DNA of 64,000 bases from Shewanella sp. c952 (GTDB lineage: Bacteria; Pseudomonadota; Gammaproteobacteria; Enterobacterales; Shewanellaceae): the NCBI RefSeq assembly GCF_019654975.1, contig NZ_BPEW01000015.1, forward strand, positions 1 through 64,000. The letters run 5' to 3'. The notes below the pieces were generated by a model. It made no database searches. It saw nothing but the letters and a program-made list of their open reading frames with translations, and had not been told where the DNA came from. A program made the position numbers and the translations under genes. Positions 31,945 through 41,032 of this stretch are shown in pieces (position 1 is the stretch's first letter; each line of letters starts with the position of its first letter).

Positions 31945-32586
31945 CTATGCTACTGCTTGTACTTGAGAGCCCAATAACCAGATGGCCAAAGCAATAAAGA
32001 TCAGGCCCATAAACTTGTTCTGGTAGGTACGGAATTTTTCATTCTTAAGCAGTGGTTTACCTAAGCTACCAACCAAAGCGACCAATAATAGGTTAAAGCT
32101 CAAACCCATCACATTAAGCAGCAAGCCAAGTGCTAACATCTGCTCGCCCGAACTTGCAGCTAATTGAGTCGATACAAACTGTGGTAAAAACAGTACAAAA
32201 AAGATCAGTGCCTTAGGGTTGAGTAAATTACTCATTACCGCGCGGCGATAGAGTTGCTTGGCGAGGTTATTTTGCTGCTCTATTTCTGGTGCATCGGCAG
32301 CAGAGCTACGCATGCAATCCCAACCCATCTTAAGCAGGTATGCGCCGCCTAAAATCCGCAGTAGTTCTAATGCCAACGGATTCACCGCCACTAAAGCCGA
32401 TACGCCCATAGCTGCAAGTACCGTTAAAATGAGCCCTGAAGTGGCATTGCCAAAGCTGGCATAAACACCGACTTTTTTGCCGTAACTCAAGCTAGAACTG
32501 GCGATAAGTAGCATGTCAGGCCCTGGGATTAGTAGTAGGGCAACCACAGTCGTTAGGTATAAAGGAAGTAAAGCCAGATCGATCAT
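31945..32586 (-). CDS. LysE-family amino-acid exporter
   Basis: A RhtB/LysE-type inner-membrane exporter with five to six spans. The signature is LLLIPGPDMLLIASSSLSYGKKVGVYASFGNATSG near the start. I chose the Met at 32586 (MIDLALLPLYL), giving 213 residues, the family norm; an in-frame ATG at 32649 would add 21 atypical residues, and neither has a strong ribosome-binding site. Substrate is not predictable. Confidence 0.87.
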   Translation of the reverse strand: MIDLALLPLYLTTVVALLLIPGPDMLLIASSSLSYGKKVGVYASFGNATSGLILTVLAAMGVSALVAVNPLALELLRILGGAYLLKMGWDCMRSSAADAPEIEQQNNLAKQLYRRAVMSNLLNPKALIFFVLFLPQFVSTQLAASSGEQMLALGLLLNVMGLSFNLLLVALVGSLGKPLLKNEKFRTYQNKFMGLIFIALAIWLLGSQVQAVA

Positions 32587-32827
32587 CAGTAATGCACTAC
32601 ATAAAGGGAAAGAAACAAACAAGGCGCGGATTCTACAGTTATCCAACATGAATGAAAGTCATGTTGCGTTTAAATGAGAGGTTAAGTTGGCAGGGTTTGT
32701 TTACGGTCTATATTAGTAGTGGTTAACTTTTTCAAACGGATATGTTTTTTTGATTCAGTTCCTATATAAAGTTTTATTTTTTCAATATAATATGGACGTA
32801 ATTAGCTTAGATAAAAAGTCGTATTAA

Positions 32828-33337
32828 ATGTTAAAAAATGGATTTACTCTTATTGAGCTCGTCGTGACGATTATTATTTTGGCCATTCTTTCCGTTGTCG
32901 CTTTACCGCGTTTTATTGAATTACAATCAGATGCTAGAATTTCATCTTTGAATGGGTTAAAAGCAGAGATGCATGGTGCAATGAGCGTATTGTACCCAAA
33001 ATCAGTTTTAGAAGGCTTAGAAAAAAAGCCGGCACCAGCCCCTGGTGAAGAAAACGTAATTATCATCGATGGTGATAAAATTCATTTGGTTTACGGTTAT
33101 CCAGCCGCTGACGCTGCTAATAGCTGGAGCAAACTGATTATGGCTAAATTTGAAGACTCCGTTTTTAATCCTGATAGACCTGCTGATTGGTATTTTCATA
33201 ATAGTAGCGGACAGCCTTTTATCCGTTTTATGCCTCAAACCAAGAAGTTTAGCGGTGACAATTGCTACCTTAAATACACTGAGGCGCAGAGTCCTACTAC
33301 TCCTCCAGTATTTGAGATTGTTGAATCTGGTTGTTAG
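32828..33337 (+). CDS. Type IV prepilin-like protein (orphan)
   Basis: A 169-residue protein with a class III prepilin leader of only five residues: G5 is followed by FTLIELVVTIIILAILSVVALPRF, with Glu at mature position 5 and a long hydrophobic helix. The mature part resembles MSHA-type pilins at its start (FIELQSDARISSLNGLK). Two cysteines near the end (NCYLKY and the terminal ESGC) could close a D-loop. No peptidase, ATPase or other pilin genes are nearby, so it would rely on a machine encoded elsewhere. Confidence 0.85.
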   Translation: MLKNGFTLIELVVTIIILAILSVVALPRFIELQSDARISSLNGLKAEMHGAMSVLYPKSVLEGLEKKPAPAPGEENVIIIDGDKIHLVYGYPAADAANSWSKLIMAKFEDSVFNPDRPADWYFHNSSGQPFIRFMPQTKKFSGDNCYLKYTEAQSPTTPPVFEIVESGC

Positions 33338-33346
33338 CTCAGGTTA

Positions 33347-33542
33347 TTAATAGAGCATCGCCAGTGGCCTGTTTTTCAGCATTTTCCAGGGCTCGTTGAC
33401 AATAGATTCATACAGTTCCCAAGTTGACCTAAGCAAACTTATCATTCCTATCGTACTCCCATTGTCGGCTCTATTGGATTCATACACTCAAAGCATGAGT
33501 TTTTTACTCATCTCTTTATGTTGAATATAGGCTTATCCGTTG
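33347..33542 (-). pseudogene. Decayed C-terminal fragment of a PLD-helicase-DUF3427 gene
   Basis: Read on the minus strand, this stretch translates as AYIQHKEMSKKLML-stop-VYESNRADNGSTIG, then WELYES...PWKML, and a stop at 33347. It aligns with AYIQHKDSGKKIMLWVRESNKDENGNTMG and WELHEP...LWKDA at the end of the intact gene at 34724-37882. DNA identity is plain too, for example ATCTCTTTATGTTGAATATAGG here against ATCTTTATGTTGAATATAGG there. A Trp has become a stop, and about 15 codons between NTMG and WEL are lost. Nothing of the rest of the gene remains upstream. Confidence 0.85.
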
Positions 33543-33622
33543 TTAGAACCATTTTACTTGGGGCTTTGTAGCGCTCTTTTGCTACTCTATGAGCCATAAT
33601 CACCTTTTACCTTGAATGTAAT

Positions 33623-34552
33623 ATGAAATTAGATGAGATAATTACCACTTTGAGTCGCGGCGACTTAACAGAACTCCCCATTGGTGCTCTACAGGCGGCT
33701 AGGCTGCAGTGGTCTGAGTTACTGCCAGTTATTGAAGCATTGATGCAAAGATTTATTGCTAAGGAGACATTGTCTGATACAGAGTCTAATCTGCTTTTTT
33801 TCGGCATCTGTCTTATTGCCGATCGTAAGCAATATAACAGCTTAGACTCTCTGATTAATCTTACCAATAAAGATGATTGTAATAGTCCGTTAGAAGCGCT
33901 GCTTGGAGATTTTATCGCTTCAGATCTTGCTACCGCTTACTACATTTTGGCGCAAGGACAGCCTGAAAAACTGTGCTTTTTGGTTAACTCTGACCAAGCT
34001 GGCGAAATGGTTAAAGTAGCCGCTTTAAATGCATTGTTTACTCAATTACATACAAGCCAAATTGATAGAGCGACACTTGATCAATACGTTGCAGATTTTA
34101 TCGATAATCTTGTCGAAAACGATCACTCCATCACTCTGTTTGAGCTGATTAATCTATTAATTTCTAATAAGTTTAATCAATATCATGACCAGTTTGTAGG
34201 TTATGTAGAAAGTAAGCTCATCGATGAAGGTCCTGCTGAGAATCAGTGCATCCTTGATTGGGATAATCAATCTATCGGCTATTCAGCATGGGAAAGTGGC
34301 CTAATAAGCGCAGATTATGATGTTATTGATTCCCTCAGCCAGTGGACTGGATTTAACTCAGAGTCAGAGATGAATGATGATGATCTTATGGCCGTTTTCG
34401 ATGACCTAATGAGTTCGCCTAGGGAAATTGACGATAGCTACTTTGAAAGCCTCGATGCTAAGCTGCCTTTTATCGCCGATATTCAAGCAGGTCGCAATGA
34501 TCCTTGCCCCTGTGGCAGCGGCAAAAAATACAAGAAGTGCTGTTTGAATTAG
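33623..34552 (+). CDS. DUF1186-like protein with C-terminal SEC-C zinc motif
   Basis: A 309-residue soluble protein, mostly helical and acidic, ending in the SEC-C metal-binding motif [20 protein letters not shown] (CxC...CC, zinc). The body resembles DUF1186 proteins, whose function is unknown. SEC-C modules are found on SecA and on many stand-alone proteins as an interaction module. It sits between the helicase relic and the intact helicase gene and converges on the latter. Confidence 0.75.
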   Translation: MKLDEIITTLSRGDLTELPIGALQAARLQWSELLPVIEALMQRFIAKETLSDTESNLLFFGICLIADRKQYNSLDSLINLTNKDDCNSPLEALLGDFIASDLATAYYILAQGQPEKLCFLVNSDQAGEMVKVAALNALFTQLHTSQIDRATLDQYVADFIDNLVENDHSITLFELINLLISNKFNQYHDQFVGYVESKLIDEGPAENQCILDWDNQSIGYSAWESGLISADYDVIDSLSQWTGFNSESEMNDDDLMAVFDDLMSSPREIDDSYFESLDAKLPFIADIQAGRNDPCPCGSGKKYKKCCLN

Positions 34553-34583
34553 CACGGAAATTTTGGATGTCTATATGCTTTAT

Positions 34584-34613
34584 AGGCATTTTCGTATCCA
34601 AATGGAAATGCCT
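34584..34613. terminator. Hairpin between the SEC-C gene and the helicase gene
   Basis: AGGCATTT and AAATGCCT form an 8-bp stem with a 14-base loop followed by AATTTTTG on the plus strand, 32 bases after the SEC-C gene stop. Confidence 0.5.
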
Positions 34614-34723
34614 AATTTTTGTTAAAAAAGAGTGCCTGTATGTTCGAAGATAATATTCATTTTTTAACGGACATAGCATTTTTCGCCGCTTATATCTAGA
34701 AAGTAGATGGTTACTACTAGAAT

Positions 34724-37700
34724 TTAACTGTTTGCTAATTTTGCTGCATCTTTCCAAAGGTAACTAGGCATTGGCTCATGCAATTCCCAAGTGATGTTCA
34801 TTGGTTGTGAACCGCAAGCCTCTGCTAAGTTTACCCATCCCAAGTTCACAAATCCCATCGTATTTCCATTTTCGTCTTTATTTGATTCTCGCACCCAAAG
34901 CATGATTTTTTTGCCACTATCTTTATGTTGAATATAGGCCAATCCTTTGCCTTTATCTGGTCTAGCTGAATTTTGAGTTTGCCAATGGAACTGAGTAGGG
35001 CTCATTGCATAATCATGGTAAAGCGTCGTAGGAGAAAAATGCTGATCTGACTTTTGCAACGTGACAAATAGTAATTCTACGTTGAGCTCTCTTAAGTTGA
35101 ATACTCCTTCGCGGCTCACTGCTTGTTTTTCAAAACTTGAGCCACCCATTCCTGTAATTATTTGCTCTCGAGTGTAGCGAGCATTGAGTTGTAGTGGGCA
35201 AGGAAAATCTGCGTGAAACTTTTGAATTTGAGTATCGTTATTATCTAATAAGTAATTGATAACTTCTATTAATTCATTTCTATATTCAGGATGGTAAAGT
35301 GCTGATAAGCTTTCAGATAAAGATTTATAACCTAGCTTATCTCCAGCACAATTCCAAAAATCATAGTGACACATTAGGGCCATTTTTTGCTCTATTGGGT
35401 CACCATTATCTATCCAGTTAAAGTTATTAATTGCTAGTGAACGAATAAATGTTAGATAAGTTCTAGCATCACATCTCATCAAGCTGTTGCTAATAGCCTT
35501 GTGATAAATTTCAGCTATAGGGGTTTCATCTACTTTTTGTATTAGTTTTAGATTACTTAAAAGGCGTGTCCACCCTCCACCTTTACTAGGCTTATTTTTG
35601 TAAATATCAAGTATTTGAATGTTAGTGTAGAAATTTAAGAAATTACTTAATGTCAGTTTTTGATTTGTATGATGTTGAAAGTTCTCAATGTGGGATTTTA
35701 GTTTTTGTTGATTTAATATGGCTTTCTTAATGTTTGTTAAAATTATTTCTTTGGTTTTTTTCTGCAGTTCGATGTGACAACCAAGCGGAAGATGAGGAAA
35801 GCCATGCTCTATTTCTTTGCTTATGGCTGTATGGGTCTTTCCTATTAAAGCTCTAAATTTTTGTGAGAAATCATATTCAGCTTTAGCATTACCAACAAAA
35901 TCCAATACTGTGACACACTCTTTACCATCGCTGTGGCGTAAGCCTCTGCCTAGCTGTTGTAAAAAAATAGTCAAACTTTCTGTTGGTCGTAAGAAGAGTA
36001 GGGTATCTATTTCTGGAATATCAACGCCTTCATTGAATATATCTACAACGCAGAGGATATTAATATTACCTCGCTGCAGTTCTTGTCTTACTGCGTGCCT
36101 TTCAGAAATGTTTTTACTGGTAAGTACCGCACTTGGTATACCTTTGAGACAAAACTTTTCTGCCATATATTGAGCATGATCTTGGTTGACACAAAAAGCC
36201 AATGCACGCATTTCTAAGGGCTTAGTGACAAGCTCTTCAATATTTTGCAGTATTTTTTGTAGTCTTTGATCATTTTGGGTATAGAGTTGAGTTAACTCAC
36301 TTGGGTTGTAGCGGCCGTTTTCCCACTTTATCTGACGTAGGTCGGTATTATCATCTATACCAAAATATTGAAAAGGACATAAATGCCTTAGATTAATTGC
36401 TTCAGGTAATCTGAGTTCCGCAGCTATCACCCCTTCAAAATCACCTAATATGCTGTTGCCGTCATGACGTTCGGGGGTAGCGGTAAGCCCTAGTAAAATA
36501 GTAGGGGAAAAGTGGTTAATGAATTTTCGATAACTATCAGCTGATACATGATGAACTTCGTCAATCACTATGAAATCATAATAGTCTGAGTTTAGCTTTA
36601 TATTATTTATTTGATTATTGAAGCTCTGGATTGATGCAAAAAGGTGATTGTATGAATCTGGTTTATGTTGTCCTACCCACAGTTCACCAAAATTAGGTTG
36701 TTTTAGTACAGCTCTAAAACTTTCTATTGCCTGTTTTAATATTTCTTCTCTATGAGCAATAAATAGAATTTTGGCCGTCGGGTTATTCTGATAGAAACGT
36801 TTGAAATCGAAAGCTGATATCAAGGTTTTCCCAGTACCTGTAGCAGCTACAATCAGGTTCCTATTTCGACCATGAATATTCCGCTCTGAATCTAAACGTT
36901 CTAAAATTTCTATTTGATGTTGATGAGGGCTTAAATCGAAGAATACTGTACTTGAAAAATCTTTATCTCCACGACCAGCACTAAGAGACCGCTTTAGCTT
37001 GTTGCTCGCTTTCTCTGAACCATCGAAAAACTCAAATTCAGGTTGCTGCCAATATGTTTCAAATGTACTGAATGTTTTATCTATGATGTGTGGGATTTCT
37101 TGATTGGTAATCTTCAAGTTCCACTCTAGTCCATTTGTTAACGCGGACCGTGAAAGGTTTGATGAGCCAATATAGCCAGTATGAAATCCAGAATCTCGCA
37201 TGAACAAATAGGACTTAGCATGGAGACGTTCTTGGTTATGGTTATAGCTTAGTTTAACTTCGGTATTAGGAAGTTGGGCTAACCATTGCACAGCTTTAAG
37301 ATCTGTCGCCCCCATATATGATGTCGTAATTATTTGAAGCTTATGTTTGCTGTTACTCGAAAAAGTTCGCAGTTCATCCATGAAGATTCTGAGACCGGTC
37401 CATTTGATAAATGAAACAATCCAGCAGATTCTATTAGAAGATAATATTTCACGCTTTATTTCACTTTCCAGTGAAATTCCTTGGTTACTTCCGCAGAACA
37501 ACTCACTCTGTGTGAGACCGGTAAGAGGGGTTACTTTATCAATATGTGCGGATAATTTAGCTGAAACAGGATCTTGTTTGTCAAATATTGCAGTAAGAAG
37601 TTTTGCTGGCTGGTTAATGGTGAAACTTGATAAGTCGAGATTATCAATTCTTTCTTGGAGCCAGTAGATAAGCTCATTAGCGAGCTCTATTTGGGTTAAC

Positions 37701-37882
37701 GGAGAATCTTTCGTATTTTTTGATTCAGATATTGCAAGGTGGAATACCTTTACTAAAGCGCGAGTAAGCCAGAGAGTTTGCTCTGTTGTATCCATATTTC
37801 TTTCTGCGATAAAGAACTTGTTTTTATCTAACTTATGGCTAATAACTTTAGTTATAAGCTGTTCGTAAATACCTGTTTGCAT
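34724..37882 (-). CDS. PLD nuclease-like / superfamily II helicase / DUF3427 fusion protein
   Basis: A 1052-residue multidomain protein. Residues about 130-260 form a phospholipase-D-like nuclease domain with one HxK motif (H221, K223) and GSSN (239-242). A superfamily II helicase follows: Walker A AATGTGKT (346-353), DEVH (441-444), LTATPER (466-472) and QQLGRGLRH (642-650). The last about 350 residues read as a DUF3427-type region. The single HKD suggests the nuclease acts as a dimer, as in NgoFVII/BfiI-type enzymes. Proteins of this plan are sporadic and often placed among restriction or defence genes; that role is inference. The gene looks A/T-richer than its neighbours. Confidence 0.85.
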   Translation of the reverse strand: MQTGIYEQLITKVISHKLDKNKFFIAERNMDTTEQTLWLTRALVKVFHLAISESKNTKDSPLTQIELANELIYWLQERIDNLDLSSFTINQPAKLLTAIFDKQDPVSAKLSAHIDKVTPLTGLTQSELFCGSNQGISLESEIKREILSSNRICWIVSFIKWTGLRIFMDELRTFSSNSKHKLQIITTSYMGATDLKAVQWLAQLPNTEVKLSYNHNQERLHAKSYLFMRDSGFHTGYIGSSNLSRSALTNGLEWNLKITNQEIPHIIDKTFSTFETYWQQPEFEFFDGSEKASNKLKRSLSAGRGDKDFSSTVFFDLSPHQHQIEILERLDSERNIHGRNRNLIVAATGTGKTLISAFDFKRFYQNNPTAKILFIAHREEILKQAIESFRAVLKQPNFGELWVGQHKPDSYNHLFASIQSFNNQINNIKLNSDYYDFIVIDEVHHVSADSYRKFINHFSPTILLGLTATPERHDGNSILGDFEGVIAAELRLPEAINLRHLCPFQYFGIDDNTDLRQIKWENGRYNPSELTQLYTQNDQRLQKILQNIEELVTKPLEMRALAFCVNQDHAQYMAEKFCLKGIPSAVLTSKNISERHAVRQELQRGNINILCVVDIFNEGVDIPEIDTLLFLRPTESLTIFLQQLGRGLRHSDGKECVTVLDFVGNAKAEYDFSQKFRALIGKTHTAISKEIEHGFPHLPLGCHIELQKKTKEIILTNIKKAILNQQKLKSHIENFQHHTNQKLTLSNFLNFYTNIQILDIYKNKPSKGGGWTRLLSNLKLIQKVDETPIAEIYHKAISNSLMRCDARTYLTFIRSLAINNFNWIDNGDPIEQKMALMCHYDFWNCAGDKLGYKSLSESLSALYHPEYRNELIEVINYLLDNNDTQIQKFHADFPCPLQLNARYTREQIITGMGGSSFEKQAVSREGVFNLRELNVELLFVTLQKSDQHFSPTTLYHDYAMSPTQFHWQTQNSARPDKGKGLAYIQHKDSGKKIMLWVRESNKDENGNTMGFVNLGWVNLAEACGSQPMNITWELHEPMPSYLWKDAAKLANS

Positions 37883-37943
37883 TGAAAAACTCTGGCCATC
37901 TATATTGATATAAACTATGCCAGGAAACCTATCTAATGCAAGT

Positions 37944-37961
37944 TATTACTGAATAGTAATA
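37944..37961. promoter_or_regulatory. Palindrome between divergent helicase genes
   Basis: TATTACT and AGTAATA flank four bases in the 174-bp gap between the PLD-helicase gene and hrpB. It is a candidate operator, with no known match. Confidence 0.3.
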
Positions 37962-38056
37962 TCACCATATTTATTGATCTTTAATTTGTCAGGATATACC
38001 TAATTTCCTGAGCTACGCGTTATTATAGTTTCAACTTTATTGTTCAGAATATTAGT

Positions 38057-40564
38057 ATGCCCATTTTAGAAAAACTAACACTTCCTATAGACGCTCTCTA
38101 CCAAGAGTTTAAATCTTCTATTAAAGACAATCACTTAGTGGTTGAGTCTGATACAGGCTCGGGCAAGTCGACTCGTTTACCACTGTGGTGTACTGAAGCT
38201 GATGGGCAAGGGAATAAGAAGAGGGTGTTGGTGGTTGAGCCACGGCGAGTGGCGTGTTTGGCACTGGCAGCTTTTGTGGGCGAGTCAGCTAAGCAAGATA
38301 CTGATTATAATCATTTAAATGTTGGTCATGCTATTCGCTTTGATTCTACTGTTGATGAAAACACTGATATTGCCTTTGTAACCCCAGGTATTGCGCTGCG
38401 CTGGCTGTCTATGGTACTAGATGGTCAGGATGAAAAGGCGGGCTTAGCTTGTTTTGATACGGTGATTATTGATGAGTTTCATGAGCGCCGTTGGGATACC
38501 GATCTGCTATTAGCGCTACTTAAACAGCGCGCTCAACATCGTTTGATTTTGACATCAGCAACCATTGACGGTGCAAGACTAAATGACTACCTGTCTGATT
38601 CTATTGGAGTTAATTCAAAGAGGTTGTTGGCAAAAGGTAATATGTTTCACGTGGAACTAACGTACCAGTCAAGCGATAGTCAGCAGTTAGCGGATATCAG
38701 CGGTATCGAGCAAAAAGTAAAAGCGGCCGTTAGCTCGTTACTCAGTCAAACAGCCGGTGACATTTTAGTATTTTTACCGGGTAAAAAAGAGATTAAACAG
38801 TGTTTACAAGCTTGTCAGTCGTTATCTTCTTTATCTAGCGACAACGCGGCAGACATCTATTTAGTGGCATTGCATGGCGGCATTTCGGCGACAGAACAAC
38901 AAGCATTACTGGCAAGCTCCGATAAGCAACGAATTATTTTCGCTACTAATATTGCTGAAACCTCGTTAACTATCCCAGGTGTTACGGCGGTGATTGATTC
39001 TGGGCTTGAGCGCCGTACTCATCAGCGTAATGGTCGTACTGTGTTGTCGCTTGCACGAATATCAAGGGCCAGCAGCGAGCAGCGCAAAGGCCGTGCAGGT
39101 CGTACGCAAGCGGGTTTGTGTGTGCGCTTGTGGGGCGAGCATGCGCCGATGGAGGCGATGACACCGCCAGAACTGCAGCGTGAAGAACTGGTGGAACCTA
39201 TGCTGGCAGCAGCTTGTAGCGATATGAAGCTAGCCGATTTAGTTTTTGTTGATGCTATTGGCATTAAGCCGCTCGCTATTGCCCATGAGCGCTTGTTGGC
39301 TATGGGGGCGATTGATGCTCAAGGGCAAGTCACTGCTCATGGTAGAAAGCTGTTTCCATTACCGATAGATACTCAGTTTGCCCATTTGATTAGTGCTATG
39401 CCCGATATTGAGTGCACAGAGTTAATGGTCGATTTGGCGGCCGCTATTAGTGTGCCGCAGCGTTTGTACCAGCAACCTAGTGCAGAATATGACATTAAGT
39501 CGCTACATGATTGGGAGCCACTGGGCTGCGATGCTTTTACCTTAATTAAACTGCTGCGCGAGCCAGCGGTTGATTCTATTGATATTGAACAGCATGCGGT
39601 AAAAGAGGCGCGTCGCTTAGCTAACCAGATAAGACAAGGCTTAGGTTTAGAGAGTTTACATAAAGCGGTGGTGCTAGACCACAAATCAGAAGCGTTGCGA
39701 AGCCGTTGGTTACTGGCGGTAGTAAAAGCATTACCTGAACTTGCTTTTATTCGACGTGTTAAACGAGTACAGGCGTTGGGCAATGGTTTTAGCGAAGTGC
39801 AGATTGGCCGAGATAGCCGTTTTAGTCCCGAACTTAAAGATTTTTCCGGTAAGGATGCTGCCATTGCAGCAGTGGTGTTTGATCAACACTCACTGGCAGG
39901 TAAAGGAGTAAAGCAGACGCTAAATCTGGCTTCTGTAATGGCACCCATTTCAACAGAACTGCTTTATCAAGCTGGTTTAGGTGAAGATAGACTGGCAGAA
40001 AACAAAGAGCAGGCGGCGACCCATAAAGTGCTGATAGAGCGAATATATGCTGGCAGAGTGATAGATTCTCGGTTTGAGCGCGCATCGGGCGAACAGGCGA
40101 TAGATGCGATTACACGCAGTATTATTCAAGGGCGAGAGTTTGCAGGTATTGCTAAGCGTTTAACCGCAGATATAGCGGCTTGGAATATATGGTTTGCGCT
40201 AGGAAAAACCACTGAGTTTGACAGTGAAATTAATCAGTCTTTGGTGCTTGAACCCTATCTTAAACAAAAGCTCGTTCAGCTAGGGGTGGAGAGCTTTGAA
40301 GATTTAGCTTTGGTTGAAGCTGAAGATCTACTATTTGAAGGTATTCCTGATTGGCAACGTGAAGAGTTTGATGGTCTTTATCCTGCTCAATTAGCGCTAG
40401 CAGAACTTAAGCTCGCTGTGAGTTATGAGCCTAAACGAAAGTTGGTGCTACTCGACTACTTAAACGGCAGCCGTAAACAGGGTCCTAAACGCTGGGAGTT
40501 ACCTCGTTGGCTAGGTTGGAAGATCCAATATCGCAAAGCTAGTCGTGTGGTTGATGTAAAATAA
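38057..40564 (+). CDS. hrpB: ATP-dependent RNA helicase HrpB
   Basis: A DExH-box helicase of the HrpB type, 835 residues. Walker A is DTGSGKSTRLPL, motif II is DEFHERRWD (DEFH as in E. coli HrpB), motif III is SATID, motif V is TNIAETSLTIPGVTAVIDSGLERR and motif VI is QRKGRAGRTQAG. The HrpB C-terminal region ends KRWELPRWLGWKI. Role is probably RNA metabolism, not well defined. It contains a parS-like site at 38643-38658. Confidence 0.93.
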   Translation: MPILEKLTLPIDALYQEFKSSIKDNHLVVESDTGSGKSTRLPLWCTEADGQGNKKRVLVVEPRRVACLALAAFVGESAKQDTDYNHLNVGHAIRFDSTVDENTDIAFVTPGIALRWLSMVLDGQDEKAGLACFDTVIIDEFHERRWDTDLLLALLKQRAQHRLILTSATIDGARLNDYLSDSIGVNSKRLLAKGNMFHVELTYQSSDSQQLADISGIEQKVKAAVSSLLSQTAGDILVFLPGKKEIKQCLQACQSLSSLSSDNAADIYLVALHGGISATEQQALLASSDKQRIIFATNIAETSLTIPGVTAVIDSGLERRTHQRNGRTVLSLARISRASSEQRKGRAGRTQAGLCVRLWGEHAPMEAMTPPELQREELVEPMLAAACSDMKLADLVFVDAIGIKPLAIAHERLLAMGAIDAQGQVTAHGRKLFPLPIDTQFAHLISAMPDIECTELMVDLAAAISVPQRLYQQPSAEYDIKSLHDWEPLGCDAFTLIKLLREPAVDSIDIEQHAVKEARRLANQIRQGLGLESLHKAVVLDHKSEALRSRWLLAVVKALPELAFIRRVKRVQALGNGFSEVQIGRDSRFSPELKDFSGKDAAIAAVVFDQHSLAGKGVKQTLNLASVMAPISTELLYQAGLGEDRLAENKEQAATHKVLIERIYAGRVIDSRFERASGEQAIDAITRSIIQGREFAGIAKRLTADIAAWNIWFALGKTTEFDSEINQSLVLEPYLKQKLVQLGVESFEDLALVEAEDLLFEGIPDWQREEFDGLYPAQLALAELKLAVSYEPKRKLVLLDYLNGSRKQGPKRWELPRWLGWKIQYRKASRVVDVK
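38643..38658. other. parS: parS-like site inside hrpB
   Basis: TGTTTCACGTGGAACT matches the ParB site consensus TGTTNCACGTGNAACA at every fixed base but the last. It encodes Met-Phe-His-Val-Glu-Leu (residues 196-201) of HrpB. Confidence 0.65.
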
Positions 40565-41032
40565 CTAGCTCATCTAGGTTTGCGATCTCGTTGAAAAGAT
40601 CGTTAGCACTAAATGCTGATTTTAACCACAGGAAATCCACTTTTACACAGGTTTAATTTTTAACTATTTTTTTTCTGAGTATAACTTATCGAGAAAGATC
40701 CATTTTAAGCTTGTTTTTTTTGGATCTTGATCTAGAGTTTATAATGCTTAATCATTATAAAACAATAACTTATTCGGTTATTGTTAAAAGGTTTTAGATC
40801 TGTCCACAGATCGTGCTTGCTTGTTGATATCTCTGTTGATACTTGTGATTAACGATCTTGCTTTAGCAGTAGATATGCTGAGGTTTACAGTAGACGATCC
40901 ATTTGCGATCGCACTGTAAATTTAGGCTTACAGGGTGGGGTGAAGATGAATCTAGATCTTAATATATGATCTAAATTCACCTTATCTTAAAGCGGTAATT
41001 ACTGCTTAGAGTTGGTTACAAAGAGGAATTGT
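40565..41032. other. GATC-rich, hairpin-rich convergent intergenic region
   Basis: These 468 bases hold no credible gene between convergent hrpB and mnmE. I count 12 GATC sites between about 40580 and 40975. There are three perfect inverted repeats: TTTATAATG/CATTATAAA (40738-40761), AACAATAAC/GTTATTGTT (40761-40785) and TTTACAGT/ACTGTAAA (40884-40920). DnaA-box-like TTAACCACA (40622) and TTTTACACA (40641) are present. It resembles an origin-associated regulatory segment, but I know no named element with this layout. Confidence 0.6.
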
